DNA from: Perognathus longimembris pacificus
Lineage: Eukaryota > Chordata > Mammalia > Rodentia > Heteromyidae
Assembly: GCF_023159225.1 (NCBI RefSeq)
Contig: NC_063162.1
Coordinates: 93,142,880-93,206,879, forward strand
Length of the DNA stretch: 64,000 nucleotides
Reading direction: 5' to 3'
Shown here in pieces: positions 1 through 12,000 of the stretch. Within the stretch, counting starts at the first letter, position 1; every line of letters starts with the position of its first letter. The notes beneath the pieces are model-generated. The model worked only from the letters and a program-made list of their open reading frames with translations. It was not told the origin of the DNA and searched no databases. The position numbers and the translations under genes were made by a program.

Positions 1-200
1 GGCAAGAGAGCTTGCCTTGTATACATGAAGCCCTGGATTCTATTCTCCAGCACCACATATATAGAAAATGGCCAGAAGTGGTGCTGTGGCTCAAGTGGCA
101 GAGTGCTAGTCTTGAGCAAAAGGAAGCCAGGGACAATGCTCAGGCCCTGAGTTCAAGGCCCGGGACTGGCAAAACAAAACAAAACACAAAACACAAAACA
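1..200 (+). mobile_element. IDL-Geo dimeric SINE, cut by window edge
   Basis: The copy enters mid left-monomer; the usual gggctggggatatggcctag start lies outside the window. The B-box-like part, linker, right monomer and end gggactggc are all visible. An A-rich (caaaa)n tail runs 171-200. The tail abuts an L1 fragment at about 205. Confidence 0.9.
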
Positions 201-204
201 GAAT

Positions 205-778
205 GCAAACATTGGATGGATCCTGTTTTTTGATCCAATCTGCTCTTCTTCTTTTGATTGGGGACTCGAGTCCATTAATGTTTAAGGTTATTATAGAAAG
301 ATGTGTCATATTTCCTGCAATTTTCTTGATTGTATTTTGTTTTTTTTCCTTCTTCCTATGTTTACTTAACTTATCTCCTAATGATTTTTTCCTTTTTCTG
401 TCTGATGTGTTTCTTTGATTTTGGTTGTTTTCTTCTGATTGTATTGCTCCCTTTAGAATTCTTTGTAATGTTAGTTTAGTGATCATGAATTCCTCTAATT
501 TTTGTTTGCCATTGAAGATTTTGGATTCACCATCTAATGTCAATGATAGCTTCGCTGGGTAGATCAGTTTGGTTTGGCAGTCGTTGATCTTCAGAGATTG
601 GTATATAACATTCCAGGCTCTCTTTGGGTTGAGTTTGTGTGTAGAGGTCTGTTGTGATTCTGATTTTCTTTCCATGGTAATATAGGTCCATCTTTAATTT
701 TGCAGCATTTAAAATCAGTTCCTTGCTATTCATGCCTAACATTTTAACTATGATGTGTCTATGATGTGTTTCATTCAT
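205..778 (-). mobile_element. LINE-1 fragment: ORF1/ORF2 junction region
   Basis: Translated on the minus strand, one stretch contains ITLNINGLESPIKRRRADWI, which matches the start of the L1 ORF2 endonuclease domain. Upstream sequence resembles the region before ORF2. Stop codons break it, so it is dead. It is in the same orientation as the next L1 block, but the order (5' part on the left) is wrong for one element, so these are two insertions. Confidence 0.85.
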
Positions 779-1140
779 TCATAAACTGATGGTTATTTAG
801 ACTGTGCCCCTATTTGGACTGGTATGAACAATGCCATGGATACCGTGATAATGAGAGCACAAATAACTCTTTGAGGTACTGAGTTTCATTTTAGGTAAAC
901 AGGGATTACTGGATCAAAATGTAGTTCCATTATGAAAGCATACTGTATGAACTTTTGGAAAGTAATGTTCTAATAAATGGAACATGATACCCTGTCATGG
1001 CTTGGCTTTGTCTATCTCTGATAGATAGGTAAGACTCAAAACCCTTGTAATATATGAGTTGGCCATGTCTATGTTTCTATGTGTCCTTTTATGTTATTTA
1101 TTTGCTTTGTTGTAAACATACCGTATACATTTTGGACACT
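779..1140 (-). mobile_element. LINE-1 fragment, ORF2 end / 3' part (left piece)
   Basis: In reverse orientation the text follows the old mammalian L1 3' section: the equivalents of 'ggaccaacccaaatgtcc' and of the region near the ORF2 C-terminus are recognisable but diverged. It breaks off near 1140 and the next L1 segment resumes at about 1436, so the two pieces are probably one element split by an insertion. Confidence 0.65.
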
Positions 1141-1435
1141 AACCCCTGTCTTCGTCCATTTGCACTACTACATCAAAATAGTAGATTATTTATAAAGAAG
1201 ATATATTTCTTCCTCACAATTATAGAGGCTAGAATCCAAGCTTAAATGAAGTTGCAACAAATAGTCAGGGCCTTCTTGCTTCAGGTGGAAAGACAAAAGG
1301 ACGAGTGCAAAATTCTCATAGGGAAGAAGAGTAACAAGCTAGCCTGATTGGGGCCTCCCTTAAATAGGCTACCTCTTGATACTATCATGATGGCAACAAC
1401 TGAATTTTGGAGTAGACACATTGAAACCAAACCTT
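1141..1435. mobile_element. Ancient repeat nested in L1
   Basis: This segment separates two L1 pieces that would otherwise be contiguous. It contains degenerate ctgctataacaaaatacc / tttatttctcacagttctgg-type text seen in an abundant old mammalian repeat that I cannot name with certainty. The flanks taacccct and aaccttat may be a degraded target-site duplication. Confidence 0.45.
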
Positions 1436-1765
1436 ATCTGATAGTTTACATAGATTTTCTCACTTTTTCACTCTGAGTGTTGTGATTGCTATGCAGAACC
1501 TTTTTGTTTGGCACAATTCCATTGATCTATTTTCACTTTTGTTGCTTGTGACTTTTGAGTCATATTCTCAGACTTGTTGGCCAGACCGATGTTAAGAGCT
1601 TTTTTATGTTTTCTTCTCATAGTTTCTTGGTTTCAGATTTTATATTGATGTCTCAGATTTATCTTGAATTGGTATTTATATGGATGTGGTAGAAATCCAT
1701 TGTTCTGCATGTGGGTTCCATCCTCCCTTTCATGAACTTTGGATGTTACTAAATGCTGAGAACAC
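1436..1765 (-). mobile_element. LINE-1 fragment, continuation (right piece)
   Basis: It resumes with cttatctgatagttt and continues through text corresponding to the L1 ORF2 segment upstream of the 779-1140 piece. No usable frame remains. Confidence 0.65.
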
Positions 1766-3230
1766 TTACTTGATTCAAGAATCCAATTTATTTTTATTCC
1801 AATTTCAGTTTCTCCTTCTAGTTCAAGTATATTTTATTGAAAATGTTTATGTAAATCACAGCTAATAAAACATAAGGTGATCCTAATCATAAAATAGTTA
1901 ACCAGGTTCACTGTTAAGGAAGCTCAAAACAGTGATAATTACTGTTTCCTAAGGGAAGTTTTATGAGGCAGCTCTCAGATCTATCTGACAGAAGATTCTT
2001 GCACAAGTGCCTTTGGTTTTTTCACAGTTTCCATGCTGCTGACTCGTATAGAATGGGGTAGGTCACATTTATTGCCTCTTCAAACAAGTAGTGTGGGAAA
2101 GAAGTGACTCATGCTGTTGTCATCCATGGTAATGACAGCCCAGATCAACAGGGTCTTCCCCATGGTGAGCCTCACAGACAGCTGCAAAGGGAGGTCAGGT
2201 GAATCCTCACATGGCCTTGTCCTCAGGCAGAGTTGCCAGTGTCAGCTCTGAATGGAGCAGCCCCCATGTCATGCTGCTTTGGGCAAGACCCCTGCTCCTT
2301 TCATTCCTCTAAGCTCTTAGACTCTAGAGACTGTATCTCTCCCTTTTCTCTCTAAATCCACAACTGGCTGTGGAGTAAGATCTCTTAGCTTCCTCTTCAC
2401 CATGTGAAATCTGTCCTAGTGCTAGTTCAGAGTTTTCAGTCAGGCAAGTAGACTTGGCTATGAAGCTTTTTTCCAACATAGGAGCTTTATACCAGGTACC
2501 TAGGATCTCTACAGCAGGCTAATGCATCTGTAGTGATTAAACAAGTCATCCATGTAAAAACTGAGCAGGGCTTCCCAAGAAAGAAATGCCACAAGTGATA
2601 GTATTACAGTATTGTGTGTTTAAATACTTTTTTCCTCTACGAATGGACTTTTCCAGAACAGAGATTGTGTTCACATCACCTCTGTAATCAATTTTCCTAG
2701 CCAGGTCACAGTCTGTGTGTGTGGGTATAGATAAGATATACATATGACACAAATTGAGATAAATGATGTTCAAACTTGCTAGATGTTCTAACTTGCTTAC
2801 ACATTTGGATAGCATCCTTAAATATATCTATATTAGACACAGTACTATTAAAATCCTGACCTCATTAGAGATTTTTCTTCTCATTATAATGGAAATGTTT
2901 ATAAGTTAAATTTTTTTTTTGCGACTTGGGTCATCAAACCAAGACACCAGGAAAGGAGACTGCTCATTTGTGAACTTGAAAATGTGTACTCTGAAGTAAT
3001 TTTGGAATTAAACTGAGGAAAGAGGATGAAGTGCTTTAGGATAGCTGATCCCTGGGGGGCTAGTGGTTTGAAGGAGGCTACTCCATGCCCTAATTTCAGT
3101 TCACAACTCACTCGATATTCAGATTTTTTCATAGTAGGAACTTGGATGCTAGCACTGATTCAATTTGGAAATTCAAGAGGATGGGCTAGGAGAACCAGTT
3201 TTTAAATGATTATTATATGATTTATTCATA
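1766..3230. other. No gene or clear repeat seen
   Basis: Mixed-composition DNA. Minus-strand open frames of 89 codons (2546-2815) and 77 codons (2899-3132) resemble nothing I know and lack splice or promoter context. The 2040-2520 part has normal complexity and could be an old unique or conserved non-coding segment. Confidence 0.5.
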
Positions 3231-3232
3231 TT

Positions 3233-3975
3233 GGCTTATATAAGTTATATGTGAGGAATTCATTGTTACACCTTTCTATATATTAATGCTATTTTCCAAT
3301 CTGTTTCACCCCTACCTATATACCCTTCCATTGTTCTAAGAAATAACATCCTCAACAGGTTCCAGTGTTCTCTTTCCCTAGCTGAAGAACGTCTAATTTG
3401 ATAGTACTTTATCTTTATTATTCTCCCAGCACAGCTGCTAGTCTGTACCTTCCCAGAGTCTATTCTCTTCCCTCCACCTCCTAATTGACCCTCAGCTTTT
3501 GCTCAGTTTCTCGGTTTGCTCTTTTGTACTTACGTTACACAATTATTCACCTTCTTCCTTGTTCTGTTCTCTGTCTCCTTCTCCTGAGCAATCACTTAGT
3601 TTGATGCATATTTTATTTAACTAAGTGATTGTATATGGAACTAATTATACTTATGTACATGTTTATGAGTATGAATGTCTTTTAGGTCTAGTTGGCAAAT
3701 GTGAGTGAAAACATATGATAGCTTGATTTTTTGAGCTTGGGTTTGTCTCACTCTATATCATTTCCTCTACTTGCTTATATATTCTTGGAAATAGCATGAT
3801 TTCATCTTTCTTATGTCTGTGTAATATTCTGTGGTATGTATGTGTATGTGTGTATGCATGTATATATGTATATATATATACATGCATATACATGCAGCTT
3901 CATCCAGTGATTGATTTATTGTTGGGCACCTTTGTTTATTCCATCATTTGGCTATTATTGGCACCAGTATTAAGA
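3233..3975 (-). mobile_element. LINE-1 3' end, old copy
   Basis: The 3700-3975 part reads, in reverse, as the L1 ORF2 C-terminal region ('agcatgatttcatctttctt', 'tgtaatattctgtggtat'). The 3233-3640 part is its probable 3' UTR. A TG/TA-rich microsatellite (about 3836-3892) has grown within it, as is common at this spot in L1. Confidence 0.6.
3836..3892. repeat. (TG)/(TA) microsatellite
   Basis: Alternating tgtatg / tatata units with interruptions, inside the L1 3' end. Confidence 0.8.
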
Positions 3976-4682
3976 AGACAGAACTCATAGCATTTGTCAT
4001 TTTTCAGTTGTAGATACTGGGAAGGTGTACAGGAGATGGAGGTGAAGTGGTAGCTGGCAATATCCAATAAAAGACCACAGAGGCTGAGGAGTAGGAAATG
4101 CTGTTTGAAGTCATTTGCAGGTATTAGAAGTTATTCTTTCTGGATATGTGTCATTCTTTGCTGTACATGCTCTAGGGAATGACTGGTGAAGCTCTCTCCT
4201 TAGGAAAGAGCTTGTTTTTCTCCCATGAATAAAACACACTTGGGATTTCTGTCTCTATCTATATGACAGTGCCCAGCAAAGCCTCATTAGCATTGCTTGA
4301 CACCTTCCTTGTATACACAGCAGTTTCCAATGGGAATCAGCTCTTGAAGGAAATTTAGTTTCTCACCACTATGAGCTTGTTTTCACTCACATAAAGAAAC
4401 TATATTTGCCCACTTAAGAGATAAGAAGTGGTATAATGGTAGTACAGACCACATATCAAAAAAGATGATAGAATAAGGGAGATACAGTTACATAAAAGTG
4501 TAACAAGATCAAAACTATATTTTATGGTAAATGATGTGAAGGAAAATGGAAGAAGAGAGATGGATGAGAGAGTTAGTAAGATGGGACTGTCTTCTGGTGT
4601 ACAAGAGGGAGTATAGGAGATTGAAGGTCATTTTTCAATGAACAGGTTACTTGAGAGATTGCCACAATATTTCTTTCTAATT

Positions 4683-4860
4683 AGGTATCAATAAAATCAG
4701 CATTTCTTAAGTTATTACTCTGTGACAGGCATTGCATTTAGTCTTATTTTCATGACAGCATTTATGACCTTTAGTTATTTTTATTGCTAGTCTGTGGAGA
4801 AAGAGACAGGCCAAGAAGTAATTTATTCAGCATTATCCTGCAAGTGAGTGGGAGGTTTGC
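4683..4860 (-). mobile_element. MIR-like SINE
   Basis: In reverse orientation the order of motifs follows MIR: tgacaggcattgcattt, then the ttttcatgacagcattt portion, then a degenerate 'gaggaaactgaggc' stretch (gtggagaaagagacaggcc). Highly diverged, as expected for a pan-mammalian SINE. Confidence 0.6.
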
Positions 4861-6505
4861 GGACACATTTTTGTACTCCATCCCAACATTTTTTGTTGTT
4901 GCTGGTTATAAACTTTTGGGTAATTTGATGAAAATAGTAAGTTCTGTTTTCTGATAAGGCCCAAAGTCATATATGCATGACAATTATTTGCAGACTACTG
5001 AAGATTTCCCTGAAATCCAGCAATGGACCCCTGTGGATGTGTTGATACTTGATTAAGAGCAATGAGCTAATTTCTCAACCAAATAAGTGCTGAGAATGTG
5101 CTGGCCATCCCATTTGTCACATGATGTTATTCAAAGGACATTGGCTCCTCCAAACATTTCGGCAGCTCCACTTGAGAGCAGTCCCAAGCATGTGTACTGG
5201 CCACAGAAGAAACAGTCCTGGTTATTTACTCTTGTTTTTCCCAAATGGTATTTTTTTGGGGTCTAGCCTGTATTTTATGCTTGTTTTCAAGTGATTTCTG
5301 GCTATACTGAAACAATTCTTCACTGATACAATCATTAGAGAAATCCAAAGTATGTGCAGTCATTCAGAGAGAAACTTGGAAAAGGCATTTTAGAAAGATG
5401 ACCACAGTTAAGTCTTGGGATGAGGGATGAAGGTATTTTTCCAACTATACAAAGCTGTTTGTGTTATCTGTGGGTATTGCTTTAGGCTATAATTCATGTC
5501 TCAGCATAAAAGGCAAGTTGTTTTAGAGAAATGATTTGAGAAATATAGCAAATTTTATTATTTTAAGCTAACTAGTAAAATTGGCAGCTTCAAGATATTT
5601 TTGATTATTAGAAACTGGATTTTGTATAAAAACAATTTAGTGTCACTTTTGTAACCATAAGGTCACAAAATTGTAATGTATGATTCTGGTACAGGGACAG
5701 AATCATCTGATGTAGCATTTGTTTCATTAGGTAAAGCTATACATGTTGGTACATAGCAACTGTAGCAGATGCTTAGTTGCTATTTGGAGTGTAAACAAGA
5801 AGATAGAGTTCACACTATGGCCTCCAATGCAAGTGATGTGGATGAAATATTTGAATAGTTCAATTCCAGACATTTGACTTTATCATTTTGCTCTCCTTCC
5901 TCATTTTTTTTTTTTTTGCCTTTATATAATGCCTAGTTTGGATCTGGCTTATGTGGTAAGGTAATAGCCATCATTCAAACAAGCAGTTTTAATTTGCTTC
6001 TCTTTAAAGCAAAACTTGTTGGATTTATGCCATATGAAACCACAGCCCATGGGAAGTGGTCGAGTTGCATCCCATATCAGCAGCAAGCATTGAAGATAAG
6101 ACTAACCGACCAAAAGCATAAATTCAAGATATGACTGGCCACTAGACATTATTTTTCAGTAGAAAATACTTGGGTGCATGAAGGATCGAATGCTATTTCT
6201 GTTGTCTCATCTTTCCTATGAAGAGATGGCCATAATATCCATAGAAAGAAAAATAACCTTTTCTAAAGACATAACTGGTATTCTACCTCTTTTCTACCCA
6301 TTTCCCTTCCTTAAAGTAACCGAAAACCCCTCAAGTTAAACACATCCTATCTGTTCCCAGTTCCCTCATTTGGACATCAAAACATTTGGGTTGAATATGG
6401 TATTTCTCATAATGTTGTCCATGTAGACAAGCTAGGGGGGAATGATTCATCTGCTTGGATGGAATGCAGATTTATGAGCCCAAATCATAACTCTCTTTGA
6501 AAGAA
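4861..6505. other. No gene seen
   Basis: Unique-looking, AT-rich sequence. The only low-complexity item is a T-run at about 5905-5920. Confidence 0.5.
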
Positions 6506-6507
6506 GG

Positions 6508-6605
6508 ACTGTATTCATTTTAGAGGAGAAAAGTGAGGTTCAGAGGGAGACTTTCATTATGAACCTTAGTGAAAGGTAGTGTTAAGATCTAAATCCAGTT
6601 CTGAT
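6508..6605 (-). mobile_element. MIR-like SINE fragment
   Basis: The phrase ttttagaggagaaaagtgag followed by gttcagaggg and aagatctaaatccag matches the reversed MIR core (fraction resembling 'acagatgaggaaactgagg'). Confidence 0.6.
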
Positions 6606-7013
6606 TTGAATTACAGGGACTAAGGAGACAGATAAATAGATTTCAGGCTTCTCCCCTCATGGGTTTACATACTAGCAGGAAAATCTTTTGATGACTCTTG
6701 TCACTTGTATATCATTCCTTAAAGTGGCTTTTATTAAAAGATGATTATAAATCGTTAATTTACTGCCATAGAACTGGTTGAAGATACAATTTAATTTTAG
6801 TGTATTTTTTGAATTATAAAAGAGAGGCATCTTTTTCATAAGCTCTGTAAATATTTGAATATCTCTTGTGTCTTTGTACTGAGTTATCATGGGGCTATAT
6901 ATTGATAGCCTGATAAGCTGAGATCATTTTACTAGCTCTCATTCCCCTTTACTTTGTGAAGCTTTATGTTAAGTGCAGTTAATTAAGAAAAAGGATCAAA
7001 AAAGGAAATCTCA

Positions 7014-7346
7014 GTGGACTCCAGTGTCTCATGCCTATAATCCTGGCTACTCAGGAGGCTGAGATCTGAGAAGCATGGTACAAAGGCAAGGCCTAGGCAG
7101 GAAAGATTCTTATTTCCAAATAACCACTAAAGCTGGAGGCATGGCTCAACTGGTAGAGTTCCTGCCTATCCAGCGAAAGGCCAGGAGTTCATATCCCACT
7201 ACCTCCAAAACACAAAGAATAAAACAACAACTGGCTACAGATTCCAAATAACCACTAAAAAGCCAGAACAGAGCTGTGGATCAAGTGATAGAGTGCTAGC
7301 CTTGGATAAAAAGGCTCAAAGATAGCATGTAGGCCCTGAGTTTAAG

Positions 7347-7349
<3 letters not shown>
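7014..7349 (+). mobile_element. B1-dID-like SINE with nested ID element
   Basis: The left part has the 7SL-like core ctcatgcctataatcctggc and aggaggctgagatctgag. The right part has gagctgtggatcaagtgat and the end aggccctgagtttaagc. An ID monomer interrupts it at 7132-7241. The tail becomes a (CA)n microsatellite. Confidence 0.85.
7132..7241 (+). mobile_element. ID-type tRNA-derived SINE monomer, nested
   Basis: gctggaggcatggctcaact carries the A-box and aggagttcatatcccactac the degenerate B-box, followed by an A-rich tail. It is flanked by an exact 18-bp duplication, ttccaaataaccactaaa, at 7114-7131 and 7242-7259, which proves insertion into the host SINE. Confidence 0.92.

Positions 7350-7387
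<38 letters not shown>
7350..7387. repeat. (CA)n microsatellite
   Basis: About 19 uninterrupted CA units directly at the 3' tail of the B1-dID-like SINE. Confidence 0.97.
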
Positions 7388-7389
<2 letters not shown>

Positions 7390-7496
7390 AGAAAGAAAGT
7401 TTTATGTATAATAAATTGAAATGAAGGAAGTGTAAAACATCCCTGGAGAACTACAATCATCATTTCCAAAAAGGAAAATCCACAAAATGTTAACTT

Positions 7497-7519
7497 TATT
7501 ATTATTATTATTATTATTT
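7497..7519. repeat. (ATT)n microsatellite
   Basis: About seven ATT units followed by a short T-run. Confidence 0.9.
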
Positions 7520-7719
7520 TGTAAGTGAAGTTAAAGAATCTAGTTGTTTTCATGTCATGCTATTTAAATTCTCTTTCCTTATTCTTGGTTGGAATTTTAT
7601 GGGCTTCTTTGGTTACTGAGAGAGAGAGAATTATTGTTGCCTTCAGGAAGATGAAAGACAAAATGGAAATTATTAAACATAAATTAATTTTCCCTGTTCA
7701 GAAAGGAGGCTCCACATAG

Positions 7720-8425
7720 AAACAGCAATATAGTCACAAAATGCAACTCTACCCAATCTAATTACCTTTTCGCCTACTGCAACAGGGGATGGGTAGTGCT
7801 TTTCAGTGTCAGACTGAAAGTATACATTCTTTGGCATTCATGTGGAGGAAAATATCAATTATAATTTACACCTGAATACAAGACCTCAATATCCAGGTGA
7901 CAAAATAATATTGTTGGAAAATGCTAGCAAAGAGGTAAACAAAACTCCAACACTCAGATTTAATGAAGAGCTCAAAGACTTGCATAATTTGCAATTATAT
8001 TCAACCATCTTGTTGCAATATGTGAATGACCATGGCCAATCAAATTACAAATCGTTTCCCGAAACAGTTCAGATTAGCAAGTAATGACTTCTCTAACTTT
8101 CTACATTTTCAAATATTTATATAACCAACAGTCTCATGCAAATCCATAGAAAGACCAAATTTTAACTTACATACCCCAAGGAACAAGAGACAACTGTGTG
8201 AGTTTTCAGAAAACTAGAACATCCAGTATGCCCAGGAACCCCTGAACCTAACAGATGCTGTGGCCACACATAAAAAAGTATCAAATCTGATCAGAGATGA
8301 TTCAGAAAAGATGGCAGAATGGAGACAGTTAAGGCATATTTCTTCTTAGTAATATCTGACATAAAGGGCTCAATTTCCCCAAAGATTTATAGCAGTAGTC
8401 TGAATTAAAAATAAAGATCCAGTCC
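7720..8425. other. Unassigned AT-rich stretch, possibly old L1
   Basis: An 80-codon plus-strand frame (7842-8084) starts with MEENINYNLH; I do not recognise it. The position directly upstream of L1 endonuclease-like sequence suggests it may be a degraded earlier part of that element, but I see no specific match. Confidence 0.35.
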
Positions 8426-8429
8426 TTTA

Positions 8430-8790
8430 TTATCCTAAGAAACAAACCTCATTGTCTAAGATAAACAAAAAGTCTGAGTAAAAGGATGAAAAAAATCTTC
8501 CAGTTAAATGTATCCTGCAAGAAGACCGAAGTAGCCATACTGATAACTGATAATAGACTTCAAGTTAAAATCAGTAAGAAGAGACAAAGAATATCACTTC
8601 ATATTCATAAAGGTATTGATGGATGAAATAGAAATTACAGTGGTCAATATATATACCAAATAGTGGTGGATCCAAACACATTAAACTAACACTCTTAGAC
8701 TTAAAAAACAACAACTGATAATTCAACACAATAATAGTAGGAGACTTTAACACTGACTCTCACCAGAAACAGACCTGTCCTTCTGCATAC
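8430..8790 (+). mobile_element. LINE-1 ORF2 endonuclease fragment (first copy)
   Basis: The stretch actgataatagacttcaagt, then aagagacaaagaatatcact, then ataatagtaggagactttaa (the IIVGDFN motif of the L1 endonuclease) follows the L1 ORF2 order. Frameshifts and stops abound. The 9940-10150 segment contains the same region again, so two L1 copies lie head to tail. Confidence 0.75.
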
Positions 8791-9199
8791 AAGACTTTTT
8801 CATGATAATATTGGTGTTAAACTAGCAAAAAGGCTGATGGATTTTCATTTTGAATCTGATAATAGTGTGAAAAGTGCCACTGTGGAGCCTGACAATTTGA
8901 ATAAAATGAGGGACATTACTGAGACCCAGAAGAACACTCCCCCCACACACACCTCATTCTATTGTGAACTATCAGAAAATGCTCTCTAAACTTATCTTTA
9001 CTCCATGGAAAGTAAATTTATTTTATCCATCAGTTTCACCCCTAGTTGGCCACTGAAACTGAGCACAAATTCCACAGAACTATCATTTCAGAGTCCATAC
9101 ATATGGCCTTTAAACATTTTAGTACCATGGATGGAAACCAAAGGGAGACAGAAATCTAAAGAGATACATCAATTCAGCCACAACAGACAACAGAAGATG

Positions 9200-10700
9200 C
9201 AAAGAAATCAGTGAAAACTTTTGGAATCTTGAAAAAGAGAAAGCCATCAGAAACAGGAGTCTTTGAAAACACCTAACTGACAAAACCAGAATATAATCTC
9301 TCTAGAATGTATTATAACCTCAAACACAGAGAACAAAGAATTGTAAAAGCTGTAAGAGAAATAACAGATCACTTTCATAGGAAATTGTACCAAGAAAACT
9401 GCAGATTTCTCAACAGAAACTATAAAAACACGGGGGTATTGGAGAGATGTATTTCAAACACTCAAGTATCCAACTACCAACCCAGAATACAATACCCAGC
9501 TAAGATTTCATTCAAAACTGAAGACAAATAAATACATACCATGATAAACAAAAGCAAAAGCAGCTTATTACCACTAAAACAGCACAAAATAGGCAGAAAA
9601 GATATACTGAACACAGAAAATAATCATGATCACAAAACAGTGGTGCAAGTTTCTACTGCCAGATAAGTAGAGAACAGAAAGTAAGACAAAACCAGAATTT
9701 GTTAAGGGACAAGAAACAACAGGAATTGATACCTATATCTCAGTTTTAAAACTTAAGATCAGTGGACTCAATTCCCCAGTGAACATAGAATGGTGAGTTG
9801 CACCATAAGGCAAGACCCAACTATCTGTTTTGTACAAGAAAGTATCTGGCAAACACTGATTTAGAGTGTAATGTTGAGGAAAAATATGTAAAATAAACAG
9901 ATCCCGAAAGCAGAAAGGCATAGAGACACTCATATCTGACAAAATAGCTTTAAATGAAAACTAATAAGAAGAGACAAAGAAGAGCAGTTCATTTTAAGAA
10001 AGGGAAATCTCCATCCAGATGACGTAATATATCTTGAATTTATGGACCAAATGTCAGTGCACTCAACTTAGAGAAACACAACTGGAATTTTAAAAAATCA
10101 CAGACTTCAATATGATGATACTTGGAGGCTTCACTACTCTATTCTCATTAAAGGATAGGTCATTTGTGAACAAACTCAACATAATTCCTCAAACAATGAC
10201 ATCATAGAGCAAGTGACCCTCACAGATATCTACAGAACATTTCCTCCAGCAACTGCACAATATACATGCTTACCAACAGCGCCAAGTATCATTCTCCAAA
10301 ACAGACCATATTAGTAATCCAGGTCCTATGGAAAATAAAGCAAATATAAGAAAATTGAAGCACTAATTGTATCTTGTCATACCACAATGAAATTCAAGCC
10401 CACCAAAAGAAACCACAGAAAATAATCATACTTATGGGCACTGAACACCTTTCTGAATGTTGAGTAGATTATTGAAGGATAAAAGAAAAAGAAACTCTGC
10501 AATCTAATGAAAATGAAAAAGTAATCTACGAGAATATTTGGGACACAGCAAAGGTAATTCTAGTAGGAAAGTTTATAGCTATGTGGGTTTACATAATCAA
10601 AATGGAAAGATCTTAATGATTATACTTTAATTACGTAGAAAACAGGAACATGTCAATCTAAGCCCCCAAACAAGTATACAGAAAGAAATGATAAAAATTA
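9200..10700 (+). mobile_element. LINE-1 ORF1 end to ORF2 endonuclease (second copy)
   Basis: ccaacccagaatacaatacc and tcatt(c)aaaactgaagac at 9477-9525 fall in the pre-ORF2 part. cagatatctacagaacattt (10224 onward) and gggacacagcaaaggtaatt with gtttatagct (10540-10580) belong to ORF2. No frame is open for long. It ends near 10700 where a GC-rich block begins. Confidence 0.8.
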
Positions 10701-10704
10701 TGGC

Positions 10705-11999
10705 AGTAGGACTTCCCTGGAAGACAGCGGAGGAGCTGCAGAGCCCTAGCTGAGCTCCCTAACCTTTACTCCTAGAAAGACAGCCAAAGTTAAGTTCTAC
10801 AGGGATTCTGGCCAGGAAGGAAAAATTGACTTTGATTGTCTGAAAACACATATTTGAGTTCTGGGCGGCGTCCCACCGCCGCGCCAGTGCTGGCGCCGGC
10901 ACAGCGACCCGCACTCTGCGTGGCTAAAGCACACAGTGTAGACCAAGGAGACATCCTCCAGATGGCAGCTGAGCACAGACGACCTGAAATCGCAGAGAAA
11001 GCATGAGTATCCCAGAAAAGATATACTCACTCGCGCCCACAGAGCAGTGTCTGGAAGGCAGCCCTTCCCCCACCGCCAGAGTAAAGTGCCATCTTTGCCA
11101 CTGGCATAGGGTCAGACCAGACTGGAACTAAAGCGGGCCTGGGGAAAGTGAGGCCAAAGGAGCCATCTTTGAAAAGGGCAAGAGGGACCGACCAGTGAGA
11201 GCCAGCTCCGCCCAGGAGAACGCCCCCTGCCCAGGTGGGAGGCTCGTCCTGGGCTGCAGCTTAGACAGAGGTGCCCCACCCTGCCCGCCAGAATTTCTAA
11301 ATTTAAAGTGAAAGCGGCACAGAAACACCAGACATGGGAGCAAACAGTTTCTGAGACTGATAAACGGTCCCGTCACAGAGGAAGCCCAATTCTCAGCTCG
11401 AAATGGAGCTGAATTCCATAGCCAGCTCAGCCAGGTGGCCGCCCCACCCAGGAAGGAGGAACTTCCCCCAGACAAGCAACTCTCAGCCAGGTAAACCAGG
11501 CCAGAGGCGCCCCGCCCTGCTGAGTCCACAGCCTATTCAAAGCCAGGCATTAAAGGCAACGGCCCACAGCAGACAGAGGAGCCATGGTTCCCAAGACTGC
11601 TCACGTCCCAATCTACAGAGGACGCCCAAGGCCTACCTGCAAGCTGTGTGAACCACAGACACCCAGGATTGCACCAACAGGGAAGAAGGGTCAGAACAGA
11701 TCCACCCCCTGCAACCTGAAAGCAAGTCAAACCAGCCAATCAGGAAAATAGACTGCAGACCATCGCAAGGAAACCAGAGACTGGGGAAAGACCACCCAAA
11801 CAAGGACTCCATTTTTTTTTTCTTTTCAAACATTTTTTAAACTTAAAATTTTTTTTTTCCACTTCTGAAATGTCGTTGGTTTTTTTTGTTTTCCATTTTT
11901 ACCTGTTTGTTTTATCAAGTTGTTTTTTTTTTTTGGTTGTTCATTTTTTCTGTTGTTTTTTTTCTTTTTATTTATTTTTTATTTTATTTTATTTTTTTT
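10705..11999 (+). mobile_element. GC-rich block with T-rich end, LINE-1 5'UTR-like
   Basis: Composition changes abruptly at about 10705: G+C rich with CpGs (gggcggcgtcccaccgccgc, 10862-10881) in an AT-rich window. At about 11815 it turns into T-rich DNA (to 11999). Old L1 on its left, the CpG content and the T-rich exit before the expected ORF1 suggest the 5' UTR of a younger L1, cut off before ORF1. Alternatives are an ERV-internal segment or another element. The frames on both strands look like shadows. Family unverified. Confidence 0.45.
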
Positions 12000-12000
12000 T

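Noticed and set aside
11128..11739. Overlapping frames on both strands in the GC-rich block
   Set aside because: High GC lowers stop frequency; both strands are open at once and nothing is recognised.
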